The position numbers were made by a program, and so were the translations under genes. This document shows, in pieces, positions 8,728 through 17,282 of a DNA stretch of 38,543 nucleotides. Position 1 is the stretch's first letter. Every line of letters starts with the position of its first letter. The notes beneath the pieces are model-generated. The model ran no database searches. It worked only from the letters and a program-made list of their open reading frames with translations, and was not told the origin of the DNA. Source of the stretch: Calditrichaceae bacterium (GTDB lineage Bacteria; Calditrichota; Calditrichia; RBG-13-44-9; J075); NCBI GenBank assembly GCA_013360445.1, contig JABWBP010000047.1:1-38543 (forward strand). The letters run 5' to 3'.

Positions 8728-10629
8728 ATGTCCTTCAATGCCAAACTCATAAACCTGCTTAAGACCGACCCACGCTTTACCGACGATGCCGGCGAGCTGG
8801 TTATTGCTGCGGTGCAAGACCGCGCCTGGAAAATCGACCGCGACCTGGTGAAGCTGCTCCTCTCCGACAAAGAAATCAAAGCCAGATTCTTTGAAGAGAT
8901 CGAGGAGCCTACCCTGGGTGAAACGAAGGGACACTGGATTTTCAACACCAACACTTTTATCGACTATATTTCCCAGAAAAACTTTCTGGACAATTCCTAC
9001 ACCCGCTTCAAGAACCGCATCGGCTTGACCATTGGCGGCAAGTATTTGCGGGAGCGCGGGGAGGCAGCGCTGGCCTGGCCTTACAAAGACTGCGTGTTAG
9101 AAGGCGGGCAAACCAAAGAAGAAGAGAAGCGCCAAGAAATCTTCTTCAACGAAGTGCTGGCGCAGGATGAAATTACCCGCCTGTTTGACCCCAAGGTCAT
9201 GACGAATTTCACCCGCTATACCGTGAAGGGTAAAGAGAACGTAACCGGCTTCCAGCGCGACGAAAACGGCCTGATCCGGGAAAATCTCATCATCAAAGGC
9301 AACAACCTGCTCGCCCTGCACACTCTCAAACAGCAGTTCCGCGGGCAGGTCAAACTGATCTACATAGACCCGCCGTATAACACCGGGAATGATTCCTTTG
9401 GCTACAACGACAATTTCAACCATTCCACCTGGCTGACGTTCATGAAAAATCGGTTGGAAATTGCTAAAGAACTTCTAGAAGAAGATGGAGTGATATTTAT
9501 TAGTCTTGATGATTCAGAAAGCCATTATTGTAAATTATTAATGGATGAAATATTCGGTCGAGAAAATTTCATAAGTACAATTATCTGGCATAGCAAATAT
9601 ACCGTATCCAATGATGCAAAATACGTTTCTTATCAACACGAAAATATCCTGTTCTATGCAAAACACAAGGATTCTTTTCAAATAGGATTATTGGAGAGAA
9701 CAGACGAACACAATGCTTCTTATCGAAACCCAGATAATGATCCAAAAGGTCCATGGAAGCCAACACCTCTACATGCCAAAAGTGGAAAAGAGGAAAATAA
9801 TTATACTATTCGATTTCCAAATGGGTATGAGTGGTCGCCACCAAAAGGTAGGTATCCAAGATATTCAAAAGAACGGCTTATGCAAATTTACTATGAGAAT
9901 GGTTTATACTTTAACAAAAAAGGGGGTGTAGATAAAAAAACCTACCTATCAGAAGTAAAACAAGGGCTTACTGTTGGTAGTGTATGGAACTATGATGAAG
10001 TTGGTCATACGCATGGGAACAATGAAGAGTTAGCAGCCATTCTTGGGAAAGGCGCATTCAATAACCCCAAAGGAACTTCCTTGCTAAAGAAAATAATAAG
10101 AGTGGCTAATGTTTCAGAAAATGATATTGTCCTAGACTATCACGCCGGTTCAGGCACAACTGCCCATGCTGTTTTAGACATGAACAATGATCCTACTTAT
10201 GTTGGGATTAAGTTTATTCTTGTTGAACAAATGGATTATATAAATTCTCTAACTTGCCAAAGAGTACAAAAAATAATCGAACAGCATGGGGATAAGGATT
10301 TCATTTATTGCGAATTGATGAAGTATAACGAAGCCTTCATGGAGCGCATTCAGGCAGCGCAATCCGGCGCGAAACTGCTGCAAATCTGGCGGGAGATGGC
10401 GCAAGGCTCTTTCCTGAAATGGTACGTCAACCCCCAAATGCCGGAAGACGCCGTCAAAGATTTTGAAGCCCTGGGCAAAGAGGAAAATGGATTGGAAAAA
10501 CAAAAACACCTGTTAGCGGAACTGCTGGACAAGAACCAGTTGTACGTCAATTTATCGGATATAGACGACGCGGTGTTTAAAGTGAGCGAGGAGGATAAGG
10601 CGCTGAACCGGGCGTTTTATAATATATGA
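8728..10629 (+). CDS. mod: Type III restriction-modification system DNA methyltransferase (Mod), N6-adenine, beta class
   Basis: The protein has 633 residues, close to EcoP15I/EcoPI Mod (about 645). Motif IV, D-P-P-Y-N-T-G-N-D, lies at about 214-222, before the target-recognition region. Motif I, L-D-Y-H-A-G-S-G-T-T, lies at about residues 469-478. This IV-TRD-I order defines the beta class of N6-adenine methyltransferases. Mod gives type III systems their sequence specificity and forms the complex with Res. AGGAG precedes the ATG. Base composition changes sharply inside the gene: about 9445-10325 is AT-rich with different codon use, while both ends match the GC-rich surroundings. This suggests replacement of the recognition and motif I segment by recombination. 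The res gene lies downstream, past a toxin-antitoxin pair. Confidence 0.95.
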   Translation: MSFNAKLINLLKTDPRFTDDAGELVIAAVQDRAWKIDRDLVKLLLSDKEIKARFFEEIEEPTLGETKGHWIFNTNTFIDYISQKNFLDNSYTRFKNRIGLTIGGKYLRERGEAALAWPYKDCVLEGGQTKEEEKRQEIFFNEVLAQDEITRLFDPKVMTNFTRYTVKGKENVTGFQRDENGLIRENLIIKGNNLLALHTLKQQFRGQVKLIYIDPPYNTGNDSFGYNDNFNHSTWLTFMKNRLEIAKELLEEDGVIFISLDDSESHYCKLLMDEIFGRENFISTIIWHSKYTVSNDAKYVSYQHENILFYAKHKDSFQIGLLERTDEHNASYRNPDNDPKGPWKPTPLHAKSGKEENNYTIRFPNGYEWSPPKGRYPRYSKERLMQIYYENGLYFNKKGGVDKKTYLSEVKQGLTVGSVWNYDEVGHTHGNNEELAAILGKGAFNNPKGTSLLKKIIRVANVSENDIVLDYHAGSGTTAHAVLDMNNDPTYVGIKFILVEQMDYINSLTCQRVQKIIEQHGDKDFIYCELMKYNEAFMERIQAAQSGAKLLQIWREMAQGSFLKWYVNPQMPEDAVKDFEALGKEENGLEKQKHLLAELLDKNQLYVNLSDIDDAVFKVSEEDKALNRAFYNI

Positions 10630-10662
10630 AGGAAAATTGTCTAATCTTAAAAGAGGTGTATT

Positions 10663-10896
10663 ATGACTAATTTGGAGCAATCCATCATGCGTGAAATCGC
10701 TGCATTGCCGGAAGACCGCCTGGCAAATGTGCTGGCTTACATCCGCTTCTTGAAGTGGGGTCTCGACCTGGATGAAAAGGAAATCGAAGAACGGTTCGAG
10801 AAATCGTGGAAAAAGGTGCGCGCCAGGGCAAAAAAACTGAATATTACGCAGGAAGATATTGAAGCTGAGATCCGCGCGGTTCGTGAGGGCAAGTAA
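10663..10896 (+). CDS. Probable antitoxin partner of the PIN toxin (77 aa)
   Basis: The protein has 77 residues. Its N-terminal half (E-I-A-A-L-P-E-D-R-L, then V-L-A-Y-I-R-F-L) matches the opening common to DUF2281-like and similar antitoxins encoded beside PIN toxins. The C-terminal half is a charged helix. AGAGG lies upstream of the ATG. The stop TAA shares its last base with the ATG of the next gene (TAATG), so the two are translationally coupled. Family identity is inferred mainly from size, opening motif and position. Confidence 0.78.
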   Translation: MTNLEQSIMREIAALPEDRLANVLAYIRFLKWGLDLDEKEIEERFEKSWKKVRARAKKLNITQEDIEAEIRAVREGK

Positions 10897-11291
10897 TGCG
10901 CGCTGTGATAGACACAAACATAATTGTTTCCGCCTATCTTGGCGGGGCGTTAGAGGACATTCTCAAGGCATTTAAGGCGGGAAAGTTTACACTTGTGGTT
11001 AGTAAAGCGATTGTCGATGAATACTTCAGGGTTTTAAGACGCCCGAAGTTTGGAATTAAAGGAGAGGAGTTCGCTGATTTCGCCTCCTTGCTGCTTGTCA
11101 AAGCCGAATTTGTCACGCCGCTCGAACCCGTGGCCGCCATTCAAGCCGATCCCTCGGATAACAAATTTCTGGAAGCGGCGCTGGAAGGAAAGGCGGATTA
11201 CCTGGTGAGCGGAGATGCTCATTTGCTGAAACTGAAAACCTTTCGCGGCATTCCCATCCTCACTGCCCGCGAATTCATCAAGCGGTTGTAA
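10896..11291 (+). CDS. PIN-domain toxin, COG1569-type putative ribonuclease
   Basis: The protein has 131 residues and opens with V-I-D-T-N, the classic PIN start. Candidate metal-binding acidic residues are Asp6, Glu42, Asp88 (in D-P-S-D-N) and Asp107 (in S-G-D-A-H). The final helices match the family of chromosomal PIN toxins of about 130-140 residues. Known role: Mg2+/Mn2+-dependent RNA cleavage held in check by the cognate antitoxin, here the gene overlapping it by one base. The pair is inserted between mod and res, in the same orientation, and may stabilise the restriction locus. Confidence 0.9.
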   Translation: MRAVIDTNIIVSAYLGGALEDILKAFKAGKFTLVVSKAIVDEYFRVLRRPKFGIKGEEFADFASLLLVKAEFVTPLEPVAAIQADPSDNKFLEAALEGKADYLVSGDAHLLKLKTFRGIPILTAREFIKRL

Positions 11292-11601
11292 TGCCAGGAA
11301 CATAACACAATGCTACATATTCATTCCTGACCAGGTCGCGCCGCAAAAGAACAAAATAAAAACCCCCTCCGACCTACATTTGTATCTGACGCATCACGTC
11401 AGACTTCGATCAGACAGGGTTTTACAGATATAGGATTGTGCAGACCGTAGTCTCACAATCACACGGCATGGAGCCGAATTTTGTCTTGACATTTCCAATT
11501 TACCATAAGTGAAAAGCAATGTCAAACGAATTTCCTTATGCGGAGTTTACACCGGGCACAGCAGATGTACTCATCCCAATATCGTAGAAACCGGAGATTC
11601 G
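11292..11601 (+). other. Leader region between the toxin gene and res
   Basis: This gap of about 310 bp holds no gene I can support. It contains a TTGACA at 11486-11491, but no good -10 hexamer at 16-18 bp. A frame in phase with res is open from a GTG at 11509, adding 31 residues of unlikely composition. The ATG at 11602 has a ribosome-binding site and is preferred. The gap suggests that res has its own promoter. Confidence 0.4.
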
Positions 11602-14184
11602 ATGTCCGAAAAGTACCTGTACGAAAAACTGGTCGAAGAGTTCGGTAAGCGTACGCTTGCCCAGATTGAAGTTCCTGCCAGTATCAAGAATAATCTGAAT
11701 CCAGAATATGAATTGCGTCCCTACCAGGTAGAGGCTTTTCAGCGTTTCATTTGCTATTATGAAAAAAACTTTGAGTTCAAGCAGTGTCCCGCGCACCTGC
11801 TGTTCAACATGGCTACCGGCAGCGGCAAGACGCTCATTATGGCGGGGCTGATTCTCTATCTCTACGAACAGGGCTACCGCAATTTCCTGTTCTTCGTCAA
11901 CTCCACCAACATCATCGAAAAAACCCGGGACAATTTTCTCAACCCCGCATCCATTAAATACCTCTTCAACCAGGATATCAACCTCGGCAACCGCCGCGTG
12001 CGCGTCTCGCCGGTGGAGAATTTTGAGGCGATCAACCCCAACGACATCAACATCTGCTTTACCACCATTCAAAAACTGCATTCCGATTTGACCACCGAAA
12101 AGGAAAACGCCCTCACCTTTGAAGATTTTCGCAAGCACCGGGTGGTATTGATTTCCGATGAGGCGCATCACCTGAGCGCCGCCACCCGCAACCAGTTGGA
12201 AATGTTCGAGAGCACCTGGGAAAACACCGTGCAGGAAATTTTTGCGCAGAACGAAGACAACCTCCTGCTGGAATTTACCGCCACTCACGATTACGCCACG
12301 CCTGCAATGGTGGAGAAATACCGCAAAAAGGTCCTCTTCCGTTACGACCTGCTCCAGTTCCGCAACGACCGCTTTTCAAAAGACGTGGTTATCGTACAAT
12401 CGGATTTCGACCAGGAAGAGCGCATTCTGCAAGCGTTGATTTTGAGCCAATACAAACAAGAGGTAGCGGCGAAACATCGCATCAATCTCAAACCGGTGAT
12501 TTTGTTCAAAGCCCAGCGCACCATTGCCCAATCGCAGGAAAACAAAACGAACTTTCACCGAATCATCGACGGCCTCACGGCAAAGCATATTAGCAGTATT
12601 CGGAAATCCAATATCCCGTTGGTGCAACGCGCCTTTCGCTTTTTTAACGAAAATAACATCAGCGATGAGCAACTGGCAGAACGATTGAAGCGGGAATTTC
12701 ATCAGGATTTTTGCCTTTCGGTCAATGAAGAAAGCGAGAAAGAACAAAACCAGATTTTACTCAATACCCTGGAAGATAAAAACAATCGTATCCGCGCCAT
12801 TTTTGCCGTGCAGAAGCTCAACGAAGGCTGGGACGTGTTGAACCTGTTCGATATTGTTCGCTGTTACGAAGCGCGCGACACCGGGAGGGCAAAAATCGGC
12901 GCAACCACCATGTCCGAAGCGCAGCTTATCGGGCGCGGGGCGCGTTATTTCCCTTTTGTTCTTCCCGGAAGCGATGACCGCTCGCGGGACAGGTTCCGGC
13001 GCAAATTTGATGGCGACCTGGAGCACGAACTGCGCGTGCTGGAGGAGCTGCACTATCACAGCATCAACGACTCGCGTTACATTGCCGAAATCCGCCAGGC
13101 GCTCATCGAGCAGGGCATGATGGATGAGCGCGAAGTCACCCGCGACCTCAAACTCAAAGAATCGTTCAAAAAGACCCAATTTTATAAGTACGGGATTATC
13201 TGGCTCAACGAGCGCCGGCCCAAAGATTACCAACGCGTGCGCTCCTTTGCGGATCTGGGCGTGAAGAAGCGAAATCACACCCATATCATCGCTACCGGCC
13301 GCGGCGGGGCCAGCGCGGTACTGGCAAACGGGAATCGCGGCGTAGTCGTAAAAGATGAAACCCGCCGGGATGTCAAAGTCAAAGATATAGAGCGCAACAT
13401 CGTGCAATCCGCCATCGACCGCAATCCGTTCTATACTTTTGCAAACATCAAACGCTATTTCCCCAACCTGGAATCGATGCGCGATTTTATCTCTGCCGAA
13501 GAATATCTTGGCGGGCTGGAGATCACTTTCCAGGGCGACGTATACGGGTTGAACGAAAATCCTGCTGAAAAACTCGCCGCCATGTGCGGCTTGCTCAGCC
13601 AGATCGAAGTGGAAATCCGCCAGCAGGTTACCGATTACGAAGGCACGCGTGACTTCCGGCGCGAGTGGGTGCAGGAAATCTTCAAAGACAAGATCCTGAA
13701 ATTTGACGCCCAAAACCCCCGCGCCGCGGACGATCCGGACTTCGAGCATTTCGTCTCTGCCAAAGAGTGGTTCGCCTTCAACACCGTTTACGGCAGCAGC
13801 GAGGAAAAAGCCTTTGTGCGGATGTTCGACCGGCGCATGCAGGAATTGCAAACCCGCTACGAAGAGATATACTTGCTGCGTAACGAAGGGCATTTTGCCA
13901 TCTACAACTTTTCTGACGGCCAGGCCTTCCAACCGGACTTTGTCCTCTTCCTGCGTCAGAAAAGCGGCGAATTATTGGCCTATCAACTGTTCATCGAGCC
14001 AAAGGGCAGGCATCTTAAGGATCATGACCGCTGGAAGGAAACTTTCCTGAAAGAAATCACCAACGAAGTTGGCGGTAAAACGCTGATGTTCGAAGGCAAG
14101 AAGTATCGTTTGATTGGCGTGCCTTTTTATAACAATGAAGACGAAAATCTATTCCGGGCAAGCCTTGAAGCTGTGCTGAACTAA
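11602..14184 (+). CDS. res: Type III restriction enzyme, Res subunit (helicase-nuclease)
   Basis: From the ATG at 11602 (GGAG five bases upstream) the protein has 860 residues; an in-frame GTG at 11509 would add 31. The superfamily 2 helicase core is complete: Q-like region R-P-Y-Q, Walker A A-T-G-S-G-K-T, D-E-A-H box in I-S-D-E-A-H-H, motif III-like E-F-T-A-T, and motif VI Q-L-I-G-R-G-A-R. The C-terminal endonuclease has P-D-F-V-L-F followed by I-E-P-K-G, a PD-(D/E)xK site in the spacing typical of type III Res. With Mod, it translocates or diffuses along DNA and cuts unmethylated DNA near the recognition site. All catalytic motifs are present, so the system looks active. Confidence 0.95.
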   Translation: MSEKYLYEKLVEEFGKRTLAQIEVPASIKNNLNPEYELRPYQVEAFQRFICYYEKNFEFKQCPAHLLFNMATGSGKTLIMAGLILYLYEQGYRNFLFFVNSTNIIEKTRDNFLNPASIKYLFNQDINLGNRRVRVSPVENFEAINPNDINICFTTIQKLHSDLTTEKENALTFEDFRKHRVVLISDEAHHLSAATRNQLEMFESTWENTVQEIFAQNEDNLLLEFTATHDYATPAMVEKYRKKVLFRYDLLQFRNDRFSKDVVIVQSDFDQEERILQALILSQYKQEVAAKHRINLKPVILFKAQRTIAQSQENKTNFHRIIDGLTAKHISSIRKSNIPLVQRAFRFFNENNISDEQLAERLKREFHQDFCLSVNEESEKEQNQILLNTLEDKNNRIRAIFAVQKLNEGWDVLNLFDIVRCYEARDTGRAKIGATTMSEAQLIGRGARYFPFVLPGSDDRSRDRFRRKFDGDLEHELRVLEELHYHSINDSRYIAEIRQALIEQGMMDEREVTRDLKLKESFKKTQFYKYGIIWLNERRPKDYQRVRSFADLGVKKRNHTHIIATGRGGASAVLANGNRGVVVKDETRRDVKVKDIERNIVQSAIDRNPFYTFANIKRYFPNLESMRDFISAEEYLGGLEITFQGDVYGLNENPAEKLAAMCGLLSQIEVEIRQQVTDYEGTRDFRREWVQEIFKDKILKFDAQNPRAADDPDFEHFVSAKEWFAFNTVYGSSEEKAFVRMFDRRMQELQTRYEEIYLLRNEGHFAIYNFSDGQAFQPDFVLFLRQKSGELLAYQLFIEPKGRHLKDHDRWKETFLKEITNEVGGKTLMFEGKKYRLIGVPFYNNEDENLFRASLEAVLN

Positions 14185-14550
14185 GACAAATATATCGTGT
14201 CATGAAAGACAAACGTCTGGCCGGTACTACCGCTAATCCTGTTCTTTACGGTGTTCCGGTGTCGCTCATATTACTATTGAAGAGCAACCAGTGTTTGCAT
14301 GCATCAAGGGGTTGTTGGGGTTTTAGGCGTTGCGGGAGGGAAATGCGCCGCTATAAATCCTTGATACTGCCCCCCGCTATTGTGCTCACTTCCCCCGCCT
14401 CAGGGTTATGAAGAAAAAGCCTTGCAAAAACATCCTCCCTATCAGGATATTTGGCCGTCGCCCGGTAAACCGAAACAGGTGGGTTGTTTCAGCCAAATTC
14501 GATATGCGATAGACGATAACCCGTTTGGCTCACTTATATAAGGAGAATCC
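14185..14550 (+). other. Intergenic region between res and the carbamoyltransferase
   Basis: This 366-bp stretch has no supported gene. A 69-codon ORF at 14202 lacks a ribosome-binding site and protein-like composition. AAGGAG at about 14541 is the ribosome-binding site of the next gene. I see no terminator after res and no clear promoter. Confidence 0.4.
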
Positions 14551-15531
14551 ATGTACGCATCCCTCAAAGGCAAAGACTATATCTCCACGCAAGATTGGAC
14601 CGATGAAGAGATCGAGCTGGCCCTGGAAAAATCCGCGGAGCTGAAATTCATGTTCAAGAACGGGGTTCCGCACCGTTTCCTGCCGGATAAGACCATCTTC
14701 CTGCTCTTTTTCGACAAATCCACCCGCACCCGCAACTCCTTCGAGGCCGGCATTACCCAGTTAGGCGGGCACGCGCATTTTATCGAGGCCTCTTCCTCGC
14801 AGATCGCCCACGGGGAAAGCCCCAAGGATACCGGCGTCATCCTCTCTTCCTACGGGCACGGCATCGCCATCCGCCACGACCTGGCGCCGGGGGAGGGCAA
14901 CACCTACATACGGGAAATCGCGCAGTGGGCGGATAAACCGGTGATCAACATGCAGTGCGACGTGGACCACCCCTGCCAGACCCTGGCGGATTTGATGACC
15001 ATCCGGGAGATTTTCGGCAAGGATTTGCGGGGACGGAAGATCGCGGTCTCCTGGGCTTACGCGCCCTCTTACGCCAAGCCGATGTCCGTTCCCCAGGGGC
15101 TGATCATGCTGATGACCCGCTTCGGGTTGGACGTTACCCTGGCGCACCCCCCGGAGTTCACCCTGATGGAGAGCGCCATGAAGATCGCCCGGGAAAACGC
15201 TAAAAAGGCCGGGGTGAAGTTCGAAGTAGTGGATGACATGGACGCGGCCTTCGAGAACGCCGACATCGTGTATCCCAAAAGCTGGGGCATCGAATCCCTC
15301 TTCCACAAGCCGGAAGAGGCGCTGGAAATCTCCAAAAAGTACAAATATTGGATTTGCGACGAGCGGCGGATGTCGCTGGCCAACCCCAAAGCCGTTTACA
15401 TGCACTGCCTGCCGGCGGACCGCAGCAACGAAGTCACCGACGCGGTCATCGACGGCCCCCAATCCGTGGTCTTCCAGGAAGCGGAAAACCGCCTGCACAC
15501 CTGCAAAGCGATCATGGCGTTGACGATGTGA
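14551..15531 (+). CDS. Ornithine/aspartate carbamoyltransferase family enzyme, YgeW-like knotted type
   Basis: The protein has 326 residues. The carbamoyl-phosphate site S-T-R-T-R is at 57-61. H-P-C-Q lies near 147-150, and H-C-L-P follows in the context M-H-C-L-P-A-D-R. The long central segment with Y-A-P-S-Y-A-K-P, V-P-Q-G and A-H-P-P, and the tail after H-C-L-P-A-D, resemble the YgeW/unknown transcarbamylase and acetyl- or succinyl-ornithine carbamoyltransferase branch, which carry a trefoil knot, more than classical ArgF. The family moves the carbamoyl group of carbamoyl phosphate to an amine. The true acceptor (ornithine, an acylated ornithine or another amine) cannot be decided here, and no arginine genes adjoin. 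AAGGAG precedes the ATG, so the start is secure. Confidence 0.88.
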   Translation: MYASLKGKDYISTQDWTDEEIELALEKSAELKFMFKNGVPHRFLPDKTIFLLFFDKSTRTRNSFEAGITQLGGHAHFIEASSSQIAHGESPKDTGVILSSYGHGIAIRHDLAPGEGNTYIREIAQWADKPVINMQCDVDHPCQTLADLMTIREIFGKDLRGRKIAVSWAYAPSYAKPMSVPQGLIMLMTRFGLDVTLAHPPEFTLMESAMKIARENAKKAGVKFEVVDDMDAAFENADIVYPKSWGIESLFHKPEEALEISKKYKYWICDERRMSLANPKAVYMHCLPADRSNEVTDAVIDGPQSVVFQEAENRLHTCKAIMALTM

Positions 15532-15540
15532 GGGGGGGCG

Positions 15541-15615
15541 CAGTTACGCGATACGCATTACGAGTTACTCAACGCGTAATGCGTAAAACGTAATGCGTAA
15601 TGTCCCGGATAGCCG
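15541..15615. repeat. Inverted-word repeat of the ACGCATTACG family, left copy
   Basis: The stretch contains ACGCATTACGAGTTA in one orientation, then GCGTAATGCGTAAAACG in the other, making a small internal hairpin. A related stretch in opposite orientation lies at 16188-16229, on the other side of the four-helix-bundle gene. A third copy lies at 20584-20684. It starts just after the carbamoyltransferase stop. Confidence 0.75.
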
Positions 15616-15671
15616 GGTAATGCGTAAGGATGTCCGTCCATGGTAACCCTTAATCTTGGAGGAATAAAATC

Positions 15672-16184
15672 GTGAATTATCCTGAGTGGGAAAAATCAAT
15701 TCCCCAAAGCATCACGAATGATTCGCTCTGGAAGATAACGGTTTATCGCCTGGCATTATTCATGGCTGATATTGGCTGGCATGATGTAACGAAATTGATG
15801 GGCGATCCGCGCACGCTTAGTTTAGCGGATCAATTGTATAGAGCGTTAGGATCAATCAGCGGCAATATTGAAGAGGGATACTCTCGAGGAACCGGGAGAG
15901 ATCGCGCTCGTTTCTATGAATATTCTCTGGGTTCAGCGCGGGAGAGCCGGGGATGGTATTACAGAGGCCGTTACATTTTGGGAGAGGCGGTTGTTAATCA
16001 TCGTTTGCAGTTGTTGAGCGAAATGATTCGCTTGCTATTAACCATGGTTCCGGAGCAGCGGGGAAATTTGATTCGCGAAGAGATCGCTCCATACATAACC
16101 AATGAAGCCGATCATTCTTCAACGAGATCAACCATAAATAATATGGAGCTTCTACTGATGAACGTTCCCCTCCCCTCTCCATAG
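15672..16184 (+). CDS. Four-helix-bundle protein, S23/23S rRNA intervening-sequence type
   Basis: The protein has 170 residues and is predicted all-helical. The signature S-G-N-I-E-E-G-Y-S-R followed by F-Y-E-Y-S-L-G-S-A-R-E-S matches the four-helix-bundle family (TIGR02436), first known from ORFs in 23S rRNA intervening sequences and related to the Avd protein of diversity-generating retroelements. Family members are usually about 115-130 residues; this one has an extended C-terminus. TTGGAGGAATAAAATCGTG precedes the start, with GGAGG well placed, supporting the ATG at 15675 or the GTG at 15672. No rRNA or reverse transcriptase is nearby. The gene is bracketed by inverted copies of the ACGCATTACG repeat. 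Function of free-standing members is unknown; RNA or nucleic-acid binding is the usual suggestion. Confidence 0.85.
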   Translation: MNYPEWEKSIPQSITNDSLWKITVYRLALFMADIGWHDVTKLMGDPRTLSLADQLYRALGSISGNIEEGYSRGTGRDRARFYEYSLGSARESRGWYYRGRYILGEAVVNHRLQLLSEMIRLLLTMVPEQRGNLIREEIAPYITNEADHSSTRSTINNMELLLMNVPLPSP

Positions 16185-16187
16185 CTT

Positions 16188-16229
16188 TACATTTTACACT
16201 TTACGAGTTACGCATTACGTTTTACGAAT
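16188..16229. repeat. ACGCATTACG-family repeat, right copy, abutting a start codon
   Basis: The words TTTACACTTTACGAG and TTACGCATTACG reiterate here in the opposite orientation to the main arm at 15573-15603. The repeat begins three bases after the four-helix-bundle stop codon and ends one base before the ATG at 16231. That leaves no room for a normal ribosome-binding site for the next gene. Confidence 0.75.
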
Positions 16230-16230
16230 T

Positions 16231-17169
16231 ATGAAAAACCTCTACAAATCCATGAACATTTTCAAGTGCGTGCACGAGGCTCACAAGGGGTTCGAGAGCC
16301 GCATGTCGGTGCACCACATTCTCAATGAAAAGGGCTGCTTTCCGCACGGCTGCTTTTATTTCCGCTGGCACTGCAAGTTGATGAAGCAGGGCAAAAAGTG
16401 CTACCGGGGGTATAACTTCATCGGCAGAAACTGCCACGGCTGCCGCTATTTTTATGAAGAGAAGGTGCACAACCGCGCGGAATTGCAGATCGGCGAAAGC
16501 GAATTTTCCGAGTTCCGGAGAGAGTTGGAGGAATTCGAGGACTGGTTAGGGGAGAATTTGAACCGGGAGACCGAAATCTATGGCGAAATCGACGCCGTCA
16601 AACCGCTCTTCCGCAAACGGGTTTTCCCCAAAGCGGAGAGCGTTTCTTTCTCCGGTTTTCTGCTGATTTTCAAACAGCTTTATTTTGGCCGCATGTTAAT
16701 GGAAGACCACGTCTATATCCGGATTTCTTCCAAAACCTTTGCTTCCTTCAAATTCGGGCGCGGCGACGCGCTCACCGCCCGGGCCACCCTCAACCTGGAC
16801 AAAGGCCGGCTGGTGTTGAACCGCCTGCACCGGGTAGAAATCGAAAAGCGCGGGGAAGCGCCGCTGTGGGATGAATCCAAAGCCCTGGTGGCCCGGGAAA
16901 CCGCCCATCCCATCCCCTTGCAGCCGGAAGGGTGCGTGCAATGCCCCTACGGTTCCCTCATCGACGTGGAAGACCTGAGCCGCAAGGAGCCGCGAAAATA
17001 CCGGGAGTTATACTGCCTGAAAGGCATGAAAGACCACCGTAGCTGCCATGATTACGTGCAGTATTGCGGATTCGACGAAGAAGCCAATGACGGCGTCTCC
17101 AACGCCGCTTCCTGTATGTCGCGAAAGATCAATGTCGCCCTGCGCCTGAAGACCGGCGGTCTCCCTTAA
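16231..17169 (+). CDS. Cysteine-rich protein of unknown function (312 aa)
   Basis: The protein has 312 residues, no signal peptide and no membrane segment. Two cysteine clusters stand out. The N-terminal one holds Cys13, 36, 41, 48, 57, 68 and 71 with several His residues (G-C-F-P-H-G-C, N-C-H-G-C). The C-terminal one includes G-C-V-Q-C-P-Y-G and four further Cys (Y-C, S-C-H, Y-C-G, S-C-M). Between them is a domain of about 150 residues without cysteines, with a beta-rich look (F-A-S-F-K-F-G-R-G-D). The pattern suggests metal or Fe-S binding by both ends; this is inference. I do not recognise the family. The ATG at 16231 touches the upstream repeat and has no ribosome-binding site. An in-frame ATG at 16252 is possible but has none either. 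Confidence 0.75.
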   Translation: MKNLYKSMNIFKCVHEAHKGFESRMSVHHILNEKGCFPHGCFYFRWHCKLMKQGKKCYRGYNFIGRNCHGCRYFYEEKVHNRAELQIGESEFSEFRRELEEFEDWLGENLNRETEIYGEIDAVKPLFRKRVFPKAESVSFSGFLLIFKQLYFGRMLMEDHVYIRISSKTFASFKFGRGDALTARATLNLDKGRLVLNRLHRVEIEKRGEAPLWDESKALVARETAHPIPLQPEGCVQCPYGSLIDVEDLSRKEPRKYRELYCLKGMKDHRSCHDYVQYCGFDEEANDGVSNAASCMSRKINVALRLKTGGLP

Positions 17170-17282
17170 TCCCCCCGTTCCCGCATTTTTTATCATCCCG
17201 TATAGGTTTTCAGGAGAGAAACTGATATATTATCACCCTTTAAAAAATCAGCAGTGCTCAATTCATAAACCGGGATTTCGGA

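Noticed and set aside
11486-11514. Promoter with TTGACA for res
   Set aside because: No acceptable -10 hexamer lies at 16-18 bases, so the -35 match alone is not enough.
12757-13932. A 391-codon ORF on the strand opposite to res
   Set aside because: It lies wholly within res, whose motifs are complete, and has a shadow-frame composition with no ribosome-binding site.
8728-14184. BREX or DISARM defence system
   Set aside because: Mod and Res motifs define type III restriction; no PglZ, BrxL, DrmB or similar gene is present.
15672-16184. Diversity-generating retroelement accessory protein (Avd)
   Set aside because: The four-helix-bundle fold is related, but no reverse transcriptase, template repeat or variable repeat is in the window.
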